Below are positions 63,976 to 64,000 of a DNA stretch of 64,000 nt, piece after piece (positions within the stretch are counted from its first letter, which is position 1; each line of letters starts with the position of its first letter). A program made the translations under genes and the position numbers. Origin of the DNA: Treponema sp. UBA4377 (lineage in GTDB: Bacteria; Spirochaetota; Spirochaetia; Treponematales; Treponemataceae); NCBI GenBank assembly GCA_002391235.1, contig DGRX01000013.1:61558-125557 (forward strand). The letters are read 5' to 3'. The notes beneath the pieces are model-generated. The model was not told the DNA's origin and did no database searches. It saw nothing but the letters and a program-made list of their open reading frames with translations.

Positions 63976-64000
63976 TCGAGTTTCGCTTTTTGCGAAACTC

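Overview
The window reads as a spirochaete chromosome, most likely a Treponema or close relative. Supporting this: a TatT-TatP-TatQM TRAP transporter set like T. pallidum TP0956-TP0958, flgB-flgC-fliE behind a sigma-28-type promoter, several signal-peptide beta-barrel-type proteins, a GH3-auxin-family protein and a glycosyltransferase-like protein of spirochaete type. Backbone codons are moderately GC-rich. Genes are tightly packed with 1-14 base overlaps. Many promoters place the -10 box only 6-10 bases before the start codon, so leaderless mRNAs look common.

Left backbone (1-30350). Minus strand: purC (cut by the window edge), a PEGA protein, an M23 peptidase, a small membrane protein and a ferredoxin, then a fold-back repeat and tRNA-Phe. 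Plus strand: a barrel-type protein, an ankyrin protein, murG, cvpA, DNA polymerase III delta', an NtrB/NtrC-type two-component pair, the TRAP operon, a GH3 glycosidase lipoprotein, an RNA methyltransferase and a GAF-GAF-HD-GYP phosphodiesterase. Then come yaiI, zapA and a zapB-like gene, infC-rpmI-rplT, two membrane/outer-membrane proteins, flgBC-fliE, an acyltransferase, a HAD hydrolase, the GH3-family protein, the glycosyltransferase-like gene and pta.

Accessory island (30396-58176). A tyrosine integrase sits beside tRNA-Val. The 28-base tRNA 3' end is repeated exactly at 58149-58176, so these are attL and attR of a 27.8 kb island. It carries toxin-antitoxin genes (phd/relE, vapBC, brnTA, HEPN, fragments of MNT and brnT), an AbiF-like gene with a structured upstream RNA, four calcineurin-like phosphoesterases, a SLOG protein, an AAA ATPase, several XRE regulators, an LPP20/FlgT/CsgG-like operon and many small unknown genes.

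The most striking feature of the island is modular. Eighteen copies of a palindrome, ATTAAAG-N5-CTTTAAT (plus three variants), lie at cassette borders. Each overlaps the -35 region of a minus-strand promoter (TGACA, about 17 bases, TATAAT), and several also fire a plus-strand promoter (TTGACA-17-TACACT) into a terminated small RNA of about 66 nt. Several cassette genes take their TAA stop codon from the palindrome. Other repeated parts are a 97-bp element (six full copies and one partial), two tRNA-like elements, two further small-RNA families and a duplicated 0.5 kb unit with iterons. Together they look like an integron-like or regulon-like cassette array without a recognisable integron integrase.

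Right backbone (58168-64000). MATE transporter, an MsmK/UgpC-type ABC ATPase, tRNA-Thr with a nearby partial duplicate of its 3' end, grpE and dnaK. All functional calls rest on motifs read by eye; no database search was possible.
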